From an uncultured Bacilli bacterium (GTDB taxonomy: Bacteria > Bacillota_I > Bacilli_A > RFN20 > DUOF01): a stretch of 64,000 bases of DNA. The DNA is taken from positions 868,001 to 932,000 of the forward strand of contig CAKPSD010000001.1 in NCBI GenBank assembly GCA_934183255.1, given 5' to 3'. A program made the position numbers and the translations under genes. Positions 1-7,872 of this stretch are shown here, in pieces (the first letter of the stretch is position 1; every line of letters begins with the position of its first letter). Under the pieces are notes generated by a model, which ran no database searches, was not told where the DNA came from, and saw only the letters and a list, made by a program, of their open reading frames with translations.

Positions 1-118
1 GCTAATTACCGTTACCAAATGAGTGAACTAATTTTTAGTTAATTAGGGTGGCAACGCGGTTTCTACTAGTAAGATAGAGGTCGTCCCTTGTGTAAGTACA
101 GGGATAGACCTTTTTATA
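1..118 (+). promoter_or_regulatory. T-box leader of serS (5' part outside window)
   Basis: The conserved T-box antiterminator core AGGGTGGCAACGCGG lies at about 45-59. It is followed by a terminator hairpin (AGGTC..CCCT paired with AGGG..GACCT, about 77-112) and a T run. T-boxes sense uncharged tRNA and let transcription proceed into aminoacyl-tRNA synthetase genes; here the downstream gene is serS, so uncharged tRNA-Ser is the expected ligand. The specifier loop would lie upstream of the window and cannot be read. Confidence 0.92.
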
Positions 119-141
119 TTATAGAAAGAGAGGAAAAAAGA

Positions 142-1419
142 ATGATTGACATTAAATTAATTAGAGAAAATCCTGAATTAGTTAAGGAAAACATTAAAAA
201 GAAATTTCAAGATAAAAAACTTGTTTTAGTAGATGAAGTTGTAAGTCTTGATAAGGAGTTAAGAGCTACTAAGTTAGAAGCTGATACTTTAAGAGGTAAG
301 AGAAATAGTGTTAGTAAGTCTATTGGTATGCTTATGGGGCAAAAAAAACTTGAAGAAGCAAATAAGGCAAAACAAGAAGTAGTAGAAATTAATGAGCGTT
401 TAGTTTTCTTAGAAAAAGAAGAAGAAAGATTAAATGAAGAAGTTAAATCAAGAATGATGCTTATTCCTAACATTATTGCAGATGATGTTCCTATTGGTAA
501 AGATGATAGTGAAAATGTAGAATTAAAGAGATTTGGAGAAGCTAAAGTTCCTAGCTTTGAAATACCTTATCACGCTGATGTATTAGAGAGAATTAATGGC
601 CTTGATAAGGAAAGTGCTGGTAGAGTAAGTGGTAATGGCTTCTATTATTTACTTGGTAATGCTGCTAGATTAAGTAGTGCAATGATTAGTTATGGTAGAG
701 ATTATATGATAAATAAAGGCTTTATTTATTGTATACCTCCAATTATGATTCATGGCGATGTTGTTAATGGAGTTATGAGCTTTGCAGAAATGGAAAACAT
801 GATGTATAAAATTGAAGGCGAGGATTTATACTTAATTGGTACTAGTGAGCACTCAATGATTGGTAGATTTAAAGATCAATTAGTTAAAGAAAGCGAGCTT
901 CCAATTACTTTAACAGGTTATAGTCCATGCTTTAGAAAAGAAGTTGGAGCACATGGTATTGAAGAGAGAGGTATTTATCGAGTTCATCAATTTGAAAAAC
1001 AAGAAATGGTAGTTATTTGTAAGCCAGAAGATAGCATGGATTGGTATGAAAAAATGTGGAGATATACAGTAGAAATCTTTACTAATTTAAATATTCCTGT
1101 TAGACAACTTGAATGCTGTAGTGGAGATTTAGCAGATCTTAAGGTAAAGAGCTGTGATATTGAAGCATGGAGCCCACGTCAACAAAAGTATTTTGAAGTA
1201 GGATCTTGTTCTACTTTAGGTGATGCTCAAGCTAGAAGACTTGGTATTAGAGTAAAAGGAGAAAACGGTAATTATTATGCGCATACATTAAACAATACTG
1301 TTTTAGCTAATACTCGTGCTTTAATCGCATTGATTGAAAATAATATTCAAGAAGATGGAAGCATTAAAGTACCTGAAGCTTTACAACCTTATATGGGTGG
1401 TTTAAAGGTAATTAAATAA
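142..1419 (+). CDS. serS: Seryl-tRNA synthetase
   Basis: Cytoplasmic class II synthetase that charges tRNA-Ser. The protein starts MIDIKLIRENPE at the ATG at 142, behind a GAGAGG ribosome site. A longer in-frame reading from 88 would start inside the T-box terminator and is not used. An N-terminal charged helical region (about residues 25-110) is the tRNA-binding coiled-coil arm. Class II motif 2 is visible as SPCFRKEVGAHG and motif 3 as NTVLANTRALIALIE near the C terminus. At 425 aa it has the normal family length. Expression is controlled by the T-box just upstream. Confidence 0.97.
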   Translation: MIDIKLIRENPELVKENIKKKFQDKKLVLVDEVVSLDKELRATKLEADTLRGKRNSVSKSIGMLMGQKKLEEANKAKQEVVEINERLVFLEKEEERLNEEVKSRMMLIPNIIADDVPIGKDDSENVELKRFGEAKVPSFEIPYHADVLERINGLDKESAGRVSGNGFYYLLGNAARLSSAMISYGRDYMINKGFIYCIPPIMIHGDVVNGVMSFAEMENMMYKIEGEDLYLIGTSEHSMIGRFKDQLVKESELPITLTGYSPCFRKEVGAHGIEERGIYRVHQFEKQEMVVICKPEDSMDWYEKMWRYTVEIFTNLNIPVRQLECCSGDLADLKVKSCDIEAWSPRQQKYFEVGSCSTLGDAQARRLGIRVKGENGNYYAHTLNNTVLANTRALIALIENNIQEDGSIKVPEALQPYMGGLKVIK

Positions 1420-1428
1420 AGTAAATAG

Positions 1429-1457
1429 TTGTAAAAATAACTATAAATGAATATAAT
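1429..1457 (+). promoter_or_regulatory. Sigma-A promoter of the SRP RNA gene
   Basis: TTGTAA at 1429-1434 and a perfect TATAAT at 1452-1457 are separated by 17 bp. The predicted start is about 1463, exactly where the SRP RNA stem begins. Confidence 0.75.
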
Positions 1458-1462
1458 ATAGG

Positions 1463-1547
1463 AGTCAGGGCAATAGTAGTGCATGAACCAGGTCAGGACC
1501 GGAAGGTAGCAGCCTTAAGTGAGTTCGCTATGTGCGCTGACTTTTTT
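1463..1547 (+). ncRNA. ffs: Small bacterial signal recognition particle RNA (4.5S-type) with terminator
   Basis: Contains the nearly invariant SRP domain IV, with the GGTCAGGACCGGAAGG hallmark followed by AGCAGCC. Outer strands GTCAG (1463) and CTGAC (about 1537-1541) close the long hairpin, and a T run follows. The RNA binds Ffh and targets membrane proteins to the translocon. It lies between serS and tadA, the neighbourhood seen in Bacillus. No separate terminator is visible, so the closing stem plus T run probably ends the RNA. Confidence 0.95.
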
Positions 1548-1567
1548 AATAAGTGAGTGATTTAACA

Positions 1568-2023
1568 ATGAATAAATTTATGAATGAAGCATATAAAGAA
1601 GCAATGAAGGCTTATAAAGAGGATGAAGTGCCAGTAGGATGTGTAATTGTAAAAGATAATAAGATAATTGCAAGAGCACATAACTTAAAAGAAAAGAAAA
1701 AGAATCCTATGAGTCATGCTGAAATAGAATGTATTAATAAAGCATGTAAAAAGCTTAATGATTGGTATTTAAAAGATTGTGAATTATATGTTACTTTAGA
1801 GCCTTGTGTTATGTGTGTTAGTGTTATGATTAATGCTAGAATAAAAAGTGTTTTTTATGGAGCAAAAGATAATAAATCAGGTGCTCTTGGTGGGCTTTTT
1901 AATTTACTTAATCAAAAAGGATTTAATCATTATTTTGAAATAAATTATTTAGAAGATAATAAATGTAGCCAAATACTTAAAGATTATTTTAAAGAAAAAA
2001 GAAATAATAAAGAAAAACTCTAG
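1568..2023 (+). CDS. tadA: tRNA-specific adenosine deaminase (A34 to inosine)
   Basis: Zinc-dependent cytidine-deaminase-fold enzyme that converts wobble A34 of tRNA-Arg to inosine. The HAEIE motif (Zn-binding His and catalytic Glu) and the PCVMC motif (two Zn-binding Cys) are both present. I prefer the ATG at 1568 (MNKFMNEAYKEA), giving 151 aa, over a GTG at 1553, because the family normally starts at that point; the ribosome site is weak for either. The gene lies directly behind the SRP RNA and ends in a strong terminator shared with the converging ATPase gene. Confidence 0.93.
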   Translation: MNKFMNEAYKEAMKAYKEDEVPVGCVIVKDNKIIARAHNLKEKKKNPMSHAEIECINKACKKLNDWYLKDCELYVTLEPCVMCVSVMINARIKSVFYGAKDNKSGALGGLFNLLNQKGFNHYFEINYLEDNKCSQILKDYFKEKRNNKEKL

Positions 2024-2044
2024 TAATTAAACTAGAGCTTTTTT
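2018..2044. terminator. Bidirectional terminator between tadA and the P-type ATPase gene
   Basis: CTCTAGT (2018-2024) pairs with ACTAGAG (2031-2037), with A-rich sequence on one side and a T run on the other. It overlaps the tadA stop and the stop of the converging gene, so it can serve both. Confidence 0.85.
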
Positions 2045-4621
2045 GTTTCTATTAATTAATTTTACAATTTCCATTACAACTACTATTACTAGTGATAATG
2101 AAATTGAGATTAAAAGATATTTTAATTTTAATGGTGTAAATTTAAATAAATCTCTAACACCAGGACAATATATTACAAATAATTGTAAAGAGAAACCTAG
2201 AATAAAGGCGAAATTCATAAACTTATTTTTATAGCTTTTTTTATTAAATACAGAGTGTTCGGATTTGACATTATAAGCGTGGAATAGTTGAGTTGAAGAC
2301 AATGTTAAGAAGGCCATTGTTTGACCTAAAATGTGAGAAACTTGTTCACCAATTATATAAGAAATAAGAGTAACTAATCCTATTATTAAGCCCTCAACAC
2401 ATATTCTCCAAGAATATCCATTAGCAAAGAAACTTTCAAATTTACTACGTGGTTTTTCTTTCATTATAGAATCTTCTGCTTCTTCCATTCCTATACCGAA
2501 TGCTGGTAAAGAATCGGTTATTAAATTTATCCAAAGTAAATGCATTGCTCCAAGAGGGGTACCTAAGCTTAGCATTCCAAAAGCACTAAGTAATGAAGCT
2601 ATAAATATAGTTAAAACTTCACCTATATTTGATGATAATAAATATTTAATACATTTACGTATATTACTATAGATGCCTCTTCCTTCTTTTACAGCACTTA
2701 CAATTGTTGAAAAATTATCATCAGTTAGAATCATGTCGGCTGCTTCTTTAGAAACGTCGGTTCCAGTTATACCCATAGCACAACCTATTTCAGCTTTTTT
2801 TAGAGCAGGAGCATCATTAACTCCATCACCAGTCATTGCACATATTGCATCATTCTTTTGCCATGCCTCTACTATTCTTACTTTATCTTTAGGAGCAACT
2901 CTAGCAAAAACGCTATATTCTTTTATATGTTTTTCTAGATACTCATCAGATAATTTATCTAGTTCTTGAGATGTTATTGCTTTGTCTGTATCTTTTAATA
3001 TTCCAAGTTCTTTAGCTATTGCACTAGCAGTTACAATGTGATCGCCTGTAATCATTACTATTTTTATTCCAGCATTTTGAGCGATTTTTATAGATTCTTT
3101 TACCTCAGGTCTAGCAGGATCAATCATTCCTACTAAGCCAACAAAATTAATATTATTCTCTAATTCAGTGATGTCAGGAATTTTATCAAACTCCTTAATT
3201 CCTAAAGCTAATACCCTTAAAGCATTATTAGCCATTTCTGTATTGGCATTTAAAGCTTTTTCTTTATCATTATTAGTATTTGTAGATATAGAAATGACTT
3301 TATCAGGAGCTCCTTTTGTAATAGCAATATATTTACTTCCATCTTTTATTACTGTTGTCATTAGTTTTCTATCACTATCGAAAGGTAAGTCTAGTATTCT
3401 ATTATAATTATTTATGTTTTCTCCATGAATTAAATTGACATCTAAAAGTGCTAATTCTGTTGGATCACCAATTCTTACTATTTTTCCATTTTCTTTCTTT
3501 ATAGAAGCATCACAACATATTGCAAAATAGCAAATCATCTTTTTTTCTTCATTAGTTAAGTTAGCGATATCTTTTATTTCATTTAAGTAAAGCTTTGTTA
3601 CAGTCATTTTATTTTGAGTAAGAGTTCCTGTTTTATCTGAACAGATTACATTGCATGATCCTAAAGTTTCTACGGCAGGAAGTTTTTTTACAATAGCATT
3701 TCTTTTACTCATTTTAGTTACACCTATTGATAATACAATTGTTACTACAGTCGCTAATCCTTCTGGTATAGCTGCAACTGCTAGAGCAACAGAAGTTATA
3801 AAGGCTTCACTAAATTTTGACCAATCAAATTTTAAAGAAACCATCTCTAGAAAAAAGACAACAACGCAAATTGCTAGAGCCATTATTCCAATAACATTTC
3901 CAACTTTATTTAACTTATGTTGAAGTGGAGTTAATTCATCTTTTTGTTCATTTAACATGTTAGCTATTTTACCTATTTCAGTAGACATTCCTACACTTGT
4001 TACTATAGCTTTTGCTTTACCATTTGTAACATGAGTAGAAGAAAATAAACAATTCTTTTTATCTCCTAAAGAAATTTCTTCATTTTCTATATATTCATTA
4101 TTTTTATCAACAGGTAAAGACTCACCAGTCAAAGCAGCTTCTTCTACTTTTAGATTACTACATTCTATTATTCTTGCATCAGCAGGTATTGAATCACCGG
4201 CTTCAACTAGAATGATGTCTCCAACAACTAATTCTTCTGATTTAATTGTTTGAAGGGAACTATCTCTTATAACTTTACTATATGATGATGTCATTTTCTT
4301 AAGAGTTTCTAAACTTTTTTCTGCTTTATTTTCTTGATATAAACCTAGTATTGCATTTATTAATACTACTATTAATATTATTAATGATTCTATCCATTCT
4401 TTAGGGTCTACTAGTACAGATATTACAGCAGCAAATATTAAAATTATAATTAAAGGGTCCTTAAATTCTGATAGAAATTTTAATATTAAGGGAGTCTTTT
4501 TCTTTTCTTTTAGAGTGTTTTCTCCATAACTATCTTTATTAATTTTTATTTGTTCTTGAGATAATCCGCTTTGTAAATTTGTTTTAAATTCACTTTCTAA
4601 TTCATTTAATTTCTTTTGCAT
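2027..4621 (-). CDS. P-type cation-transporting ATPase (Ca2+/Mn2+ type)
   Basis: An 864-aa membrane pump of the P2A (SERCA/PMR1-like) group. Visible motifs in order are an N-terminal cation-ATPase domain, the TGES actuator loop, the PEGL transmembrane motif, the CSDKTGTLT phosphorylation site with the catalytic Asp, and TGDGVNDAPAL in the hinge, then C-terminal membrane helices. PEGL is typical of calcium pumps, but some close relatives export manganese. The gene stands alone behind a probable yybP-ykoY Mn2+ riboswitch, so efflux of excess Mn2+ is the best functional guess. Metal specificity cannot be settled from sequence alone. Confidence 0.9.
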   Translation of the reverse strand: MQKKLNELESEFKTNLQSGLSQEQIKINKDSYGENTLKEKKKTPLILKFLSEFKDPLIIILIFAAVISVLVDPKEWIESLIILIVVLINAILGLYQENKAEKSLETLKKMTSSYSKVIRDSSLQTIKSEELVVGDIILVEAGDSIPADARIIECSNLKVEEAALTGESLPVDKNNEYIENEEISLGDKKNCLFSSTHVTNGKAKAIVTSVGMSTEIGKIANMLNEQKDELTPLQHKLNKVGNVIGIMALAICVVVFFLEMVSLKFDWSKFSEAFITSVALAVAAIPEGLATVVTIVLSIGVTKMSKRNAIVKKLPAVETLGSCNVICSDKTGTLTQNKMTVTKLYLNEIKDIANLTNEEKKMICYFAICCDASIKKENGKIVRIGDPTELALLDVNLIHGENINNYNRILDLPFDSDRKLMTTVIKDGSKYIAITKGAPDKVISISTNTNNDKEKALNANTEMANNALRVLALGIKEFDKIPDITELENNINFVGLVGMIDPARPEVKESIKIAQNAGIKIVMITGDHIVTASAIAKELGILKDTDKAITSQELDKLSDEYLEKHIKEYSVFARVAPKDKVRIVEAWQKNDAICAMTGDGVNDAPALKKAEIGCAMGITGTDVSKEAADMILTDDNFSTIVSAVKEGRGIYSNIRKCIKYLLSSNIGEVLTIFIASLLSAFGMLSLGTPLGAMHLLWINLITDSLPAFGIGMEEAEDSIMKEKPRSKFESFFANGYSWRICVEGLIIGLVTLISYIIGEQVSHILGQTMAFLTLSSTQLFHAYNVKSEHSVFNKKSYKNKFMNFAFILGFSLQLFVIYCPGVRDLFKFTPLKLKYLLISISLSLVIVVVMEIVKLINRNKKALV

Positions 4622-4645
4622 TTTTCTTCTCCTTTTTATAAAAAT

Positions 4646-4760
4646 AAAGACCTATATTCTTTAGTGAATAAAGGTCTTGCACATCATTAATGATTGTTAA
4701 ACCCGAGATAGTTTATATCTGTGATGACGAATTTAACATTAAGCTACTCCCCTTTAAGGA
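4646..4760 (-). promoter_or_regulatory. yybP-ykoY-type (Mn2+) riboswitch with intrinsic terminator
   Basis: Read on the minus strand, the leader begins AAAGGGGAGTAGC, the signature of the yybP-ykoY motif. It continues with GTCATCACAGAT and TCTCGGG, then ends in a hairpin (AAGACCTTTATTC paired with GAATATAGGTCTT, about 4646-4678) and a T-rich tract before the ATPase ribosome site. This family senses Mn2+ and typically relieves termination of efflux genes. The downstream P-type ATPase fits that role. Confidence 0.85.
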
Positions 4761-4899
4761 AATTAATATTAGATTTTTATTTTTCACTTTATTAGTATAC
4801 TATTTTTTTAAAAGTTAGAATAGTTTTTTTAATATTTAATATTTTTATAAGTGTAAATTAAAAGAGATAAAAAGGTTTATATAGTTAAATGTTTTAGTG

Positions 4900-4905
4900 T
4901 ATAAT
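4900..4905 (+). promoter_or_regulatory. -10 element of the dnaX-ybaB-recR promoter
   Basis: TATAAT at 4900-4905 lies 17 bases before the dnaX ATG, in an AT-rich region with only a weak -35. The leader would be short. Confidence 0.5.
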
Positions 4906-4922
4906 AAAATTGTGGTGATATT

Positions 4923-6680
4923 ATGAGTTATAAAGCTTTATATAGAACGTATAGGCCTCAAACTTTTGATGAAATGGCAGGCCAAAAACATATTTTAAGA
5001 ACGCTTCAAAACGCTATTAAAGAGAATAAAATAGCACACGCTTATTTGTTTACTGGTCCTAGAGGAACTGGTAAAACAAGTATGGCTAAATTACTTGCAA
5101 AAGCACTTAATTGCGAGAGCGAAAATAAGCCTTGTAATGAGTGTGAAAATTGTATAGAAATTACTAATGGTAGCCATCCTGATGTAGTGGAAATAGATGC
5201 TGCTAGTAACAATGGTGTTGATGAGGTAAGAAACTTAATTGAAAAGGTTAAATATTCTCCAATATTAGGTAAATATAAAGTTTATATTATTGATGAAGTT
5301 CATATGATGTCTACAGGAGCTTTTAATGCTTTACTTAAGACACTTGAAGAACCTCCTGAGCATGTAATATTTATTTTAGCTACTACTGAGCCACACAAAG
5401 TGTTGCCTACAATTATTTCTAGATGTCAAAGATTTGATTTTGGTAGAATTAGCACTAATGACATTAAAGAGAGAATAAAAGTAGTTTTAGAAAAAGAAAA
5501 TATTAATTATGAAGAAGAAGTAGTTGATTTAATTGGTGAACTTTGTGATGGTGGTATGAGAGATGCACTTAGTATTCTTGATCAAGCAATAGCGTATGCA
5601 GGAAATGATTTGAAATGCTCTCATATTAGAGAAATATATGGAGTTACTTCTTTAAGTGAAAAGATTGAATTATTAAATTGTATTAGTTGTAATGATGAAG
5701 AAAGTATCGTAAGAAAGGTTAATGAATATGATGATAAAGGTGTTGATTTGACTAGACTTACAATAGGATTAATAGATTTACTTAAAGAGATGATTATTTA
5801 TAAAAATAGTGGAAATAAGAGTGTTTTAAAAATATTAAAGCAAGAAAATATTGATGAATTTAAGGAAAATAATACAGGTAAATTGTTTAAATGGATTGAT
5901 ATTTTAGTGGATGCTTTATCAAATTATAAAAAGGTTAATTCTCCTAAATCTTTCTTTGAACTTGCTTGTTTAAAGATGGCAAGCACTACTAATAAAGTTA
6001 ATGAAAATGTAGTGTATGTTACTAAGGAAGTGCAAGTAAGTTCTCCTGTAAATAAAAAGGAAGAAGTAAAAGAAGAGAATGAAGTTAAGTTTAGTGAAGC
6101 AATTAAAGAAAATATAGCTAAACAAGAGGAAAAAAAGGTAGAAGTAGTAGAAGAAGTAAAAGAAGAGCCTGTTAAAGAGGAAAAAGTAGAAATAAATGAA
6201 GAAAGGTTTATTCCAACAGAAGAAGAATTATTAAATGTTTTAGTTCAAGCTACTAAAGACTCACTATTATCTGCTAAGCAAAAATGGGTTGTTTTACCAA
6301 AGTATATGAATTCACCAAGTACTGCTAAAGTTACTACTTTATTGCTTGATGGTATACCTGTAGCAGCAGCTAAAAACATGTTAATATTAGCTTATGAAAA
6401 TGAAACTTATTTGAATAGAGTAAATTTAATTAATGACCATAAAGAGATGAATAATTTCTTAAAAGCTTTATATAATGAAAATATGATGTGTTATTGTGTT
6501 ACTAAAGAAGATTTTATAAAGCTTAAAGATACATATATGAATTTAAGAAGTATAGGAAAATTGCCTGCTCCTAAGAAAATTGATTTTGATGAGGAAAAGG
6601 TAAATGAAGAAAAAGATGAAGGTTTAGAATTTGGTAAAAAAGTATTTGGAGATTTTTTAAATATTAAGGAGGAACAATAA
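4923..6680 (+). CDS. dnaX: DNA polymerase III subunits gamma/tau
   Basis: Clamp-loader ATPase of the replisome. The N terminus YRTYRPQTFDEMAGQ, Walker A GPRGTGKTS, a zinc module (CESENKPCNECENC), the DEVH Walker B and the SRC sensor/arginine motif are all visible. A Lys/Glu-rich linker (about residues 370-430) separates the loader part from a C-terminal tau-like region. At 585 aa it corresponds to full-length tau. The linker carries an in-frame A AAA AAG heptamer at 6131-6137 that could allow -1 frameshifting to a gamma-like product (see findings). The TAATG junction couples it to ybaB. Confidence 0.96.
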   Translation: MSYKALYRTYRPQTFDEMAGQKHILRTLQNAIKENKIAHAYLFTGPRGTGKTSMAKLLAKALNCESENKPCNECENCIEITNGSHPDVVEIDAASNNGVDEVRNLIEKVKYSPILGKYKVYIIDEVHMMSTGAFNALLKTLEEPPEHVIFILATTEPHKVLPTIISRCQRFDFGRISTNDIKERIKVVLEKENINYEEEVVDLIGELCDGGMRDALSILDQAIAYAGNDLKCSHIREIYGVTSLSEKIELLNCISCNDEESIVRKVNEYDDKGVDLTRLTIGLIDLLKEMIIYKNSGNKSVLKILKQENIDEFKENNTGKLFKWIDILVDALSNYKKVNSPKSFFELACLKMASTTNKVNENVVYVTKEVQVSSPVNKKEEVKEENEVKFSEAIKENIAKQEEKKVEVVEEVKEEPVKEEKVEINEERFIPTEEELLNVLVQATKDSLLSAKQKWVVLPKYMNSPSTAKVTTLLLDGIPVAAAKNMLILAYENETYLNRVNLINDHKEMNNFLKALYNENMMCYCVTKEDFIKLKDTYMNLRSIGKLPAPKKIDFDEEKVNEEKDEGLEFGKKVFGDFLNIKEEQ

Positions 6681-6988
6681 TGAATATTAATGCGTTAATG
6701 CAACAAGCACAAAAGATGCAACAACAAATAGCTAAAAAGCAAAAAGAATTAGAAAGTAAAGAATATGAATTTGAAAGTAATGGTGGAGCGATTAAAATAA
6801 AGATGTTAGGTAGTAAAGAGATGACATCATTAGAGATTGATGAAGATTTAATAGATAAAGATGAAAAAGATATGTTACAAGATATGCTTATGGTAGCTAT
6901 AAATGAAGCTATTAAAAAGATAGATGAGGATATGAGTGAGGCTATGGAAGGTATTAGTGGAGGCCTTAAGATTCCAGGGATGTTTTAA
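6680..6988 (+). CDS. ybaB: YbaB/EbfC-family nucleoid-associated protein
   Basis: A small 102-aa DNA-binding protein, probably a dimer. It shows the family pattern of an N-terminal Gln-rich helix (MQQAQKMQQQ) and a C-terminal GGLKIPGMF tail. It sits between dnaX and recR as in most bacteria. Its ATG overlaps the dnaX stop (TAATG), and its own stop overlaps the recR start in the same way, so the three genes are translationally coupled. The role is inferred from the family: nucleoid binding, precise function unsettled. Confidence 0.93.
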   Translation: MNINALMQQAQKMQQQIAKKQKELESKEYEFESNGGAIKIKMLGSKEMTSLEIDEDLIDKDEKDMLQDMLMVAINEAIKKIDEDMSEAMEGISGGLKIPGMF

Positions 6989-7575
6989 TGAATTATCCTA
7001 AAGAATTTGAAAATTTAATTGATGCTTTTAGAAGACTTCCTGGGGTTGGATATAAGAGTGCAGAGCGTATGGCTTATCAAATGCTTGAAATGAAAAAAGA
7101 ATATAGAGAAAAGTTTTCTAGCGCAATTAATGAGATAGATCATTTAAAAAAGTGTAAGATATGTCATAATTTATCATCTAGTGATATTTGTGAAATATGT
7201 AGTGATAACGAAAGAGATAAGAGCGTTGTTTGTGTAGTGCAAAATATTAAAGATGTGTATGCAATAGAAAAAAGTAATTCTTATAAGGGTTTATACCATG
7301 TGTTAGATGGAGTGATTTCTGTTAAAAGCGGAAAACTTCCTGAAGATTTAAATATAGATTCTTTAATGGATAGATTAGACGATGTTAATGAAGTTATTAT
7401 TGCTACTAATCCTAATTTAGATGGAGAAACTACGGCTTTATTTATAGCAAAACTATTAGAAAATAAAAATATTAAAACGACACGTTTAGCATATGGGTTA
7501 CCAATGGGGGGTAATCTTGAATATAGCGATGATGTTACAATAATGAAATCATTTGAAAATAGAAAATCATTTTAA
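6988..7575 (+). CDS. recR: Recombination protein RecR
   Basis: A 195-aa RecFOR-pathway protein that helps load RecA at gaps. It has the N-terminal helix-hairpin-helix (RRLPGVGYKSAERMAYQ), a C4 zinc finger (CKICHNL...CEICSD) and a Toprim domain (VCVVQNIKDVYAIEK ... NPNLDGETTALF). Length and architecture are normal. It is the last gene of the coupled dnaX-ybaB-recR operon; the next gene starts about 40 bases later. Confidence 0.96.
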   Translation: MNYPKEFENLIDAFRRLPGVGYKSAERMAYQMLEMKKEYREKFSSAINEIDHLKKCKICHNLSSSDICEICSDNERDKSVVCVVQNIKDVYAIEKSNSYKGLYHVLDGVISVKSGKLPEDLNIDSLMDRLDDVNEVIIATNPNLDGETTALFIAKLLENKNIKTTRLAYGLPMGGNLEYSDDVTIMKSFENRKSF

Positions 7576-7612
7576 CTTAATGGCTTTCATATAATTTTAC
7601 CAGGTGATGGGG

Positions 7613-7807
7613 ATGTTAGAGAAAGCTGTTAAGTTTTTTTTAAAAGTATTTTTACTAATGTTTACACTTTTTGGTGTTAGATATATTTTAGCAATTATAG
7701 GAATAATTATACCACTTGAATGGTTCCTTATTATGGGAGCGGGAATGCTTGGATTTTATGGAATAATAGTGATTATTGTGTATGCAATAATGATTAATTT
7801 ACTATAA
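7613..7807 (+). CDS. Small membrane protein, BofA-like (pro-sigma-K processing inhibitor family)
   Basis: About 64 aa, almost entirely hydrophobic, with two probable membrane helices. The C-terminal half (IPLEWFLIMGAGMLGFYGIIVIIV) has the Asn/Glu-Trp-Phe plus glycine-rich pattern of BofA, and in Bacillus bofA lies shortly after recR. BofA holds the SpoIVFB protease inactive in the outer forespore membrane. The ATG at 7613 has a good AGGTG site; ATG 7607 and GTG 7604 are alternatives. The protein is too short for certainty; the call rests on pattern plus position. Confidence 0.6.
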   Translation: MLEKAVKFFLKVFLLMFTLFGVRYILAIIGIIIPLEWFLIMGAGMLGFYGIIVIIVYAIMINLL

Positions 7808-7815
7808 ACTATTTC

Positions 7816-7849
7816 TTCGACAAAATTTTACTTGTTAGGAACGTAGAAT
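7816..7849 (+). promoter_or_regulatory. Probable Spo0A-activated promoter of spoIIE
   Basis: TTCGACA at 7816-7822 is the exact 0A-box core (complement TGTCGAA). A TAGAAT -10 hexamer follows at 7844-7849, placing the box at about -40 to -34, the position of a class II Spo0A site replacing the -35. Bacillus spoIIE is directly controlled by Spo0A. The start then falls after the upstream ATG at 7852, which supports the ATG at 7873 as the spoIIE start. Confidence 0.6.
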
Positions 7850-7872
7850 AGATGCTGGTGGGTGGTTTAACT

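Noticed and set aside
88..141. N-terminal extension of serS
   Set aside because: It would be encoded inside the T-box terminator, lacks a ribosome site and is absent from the family.
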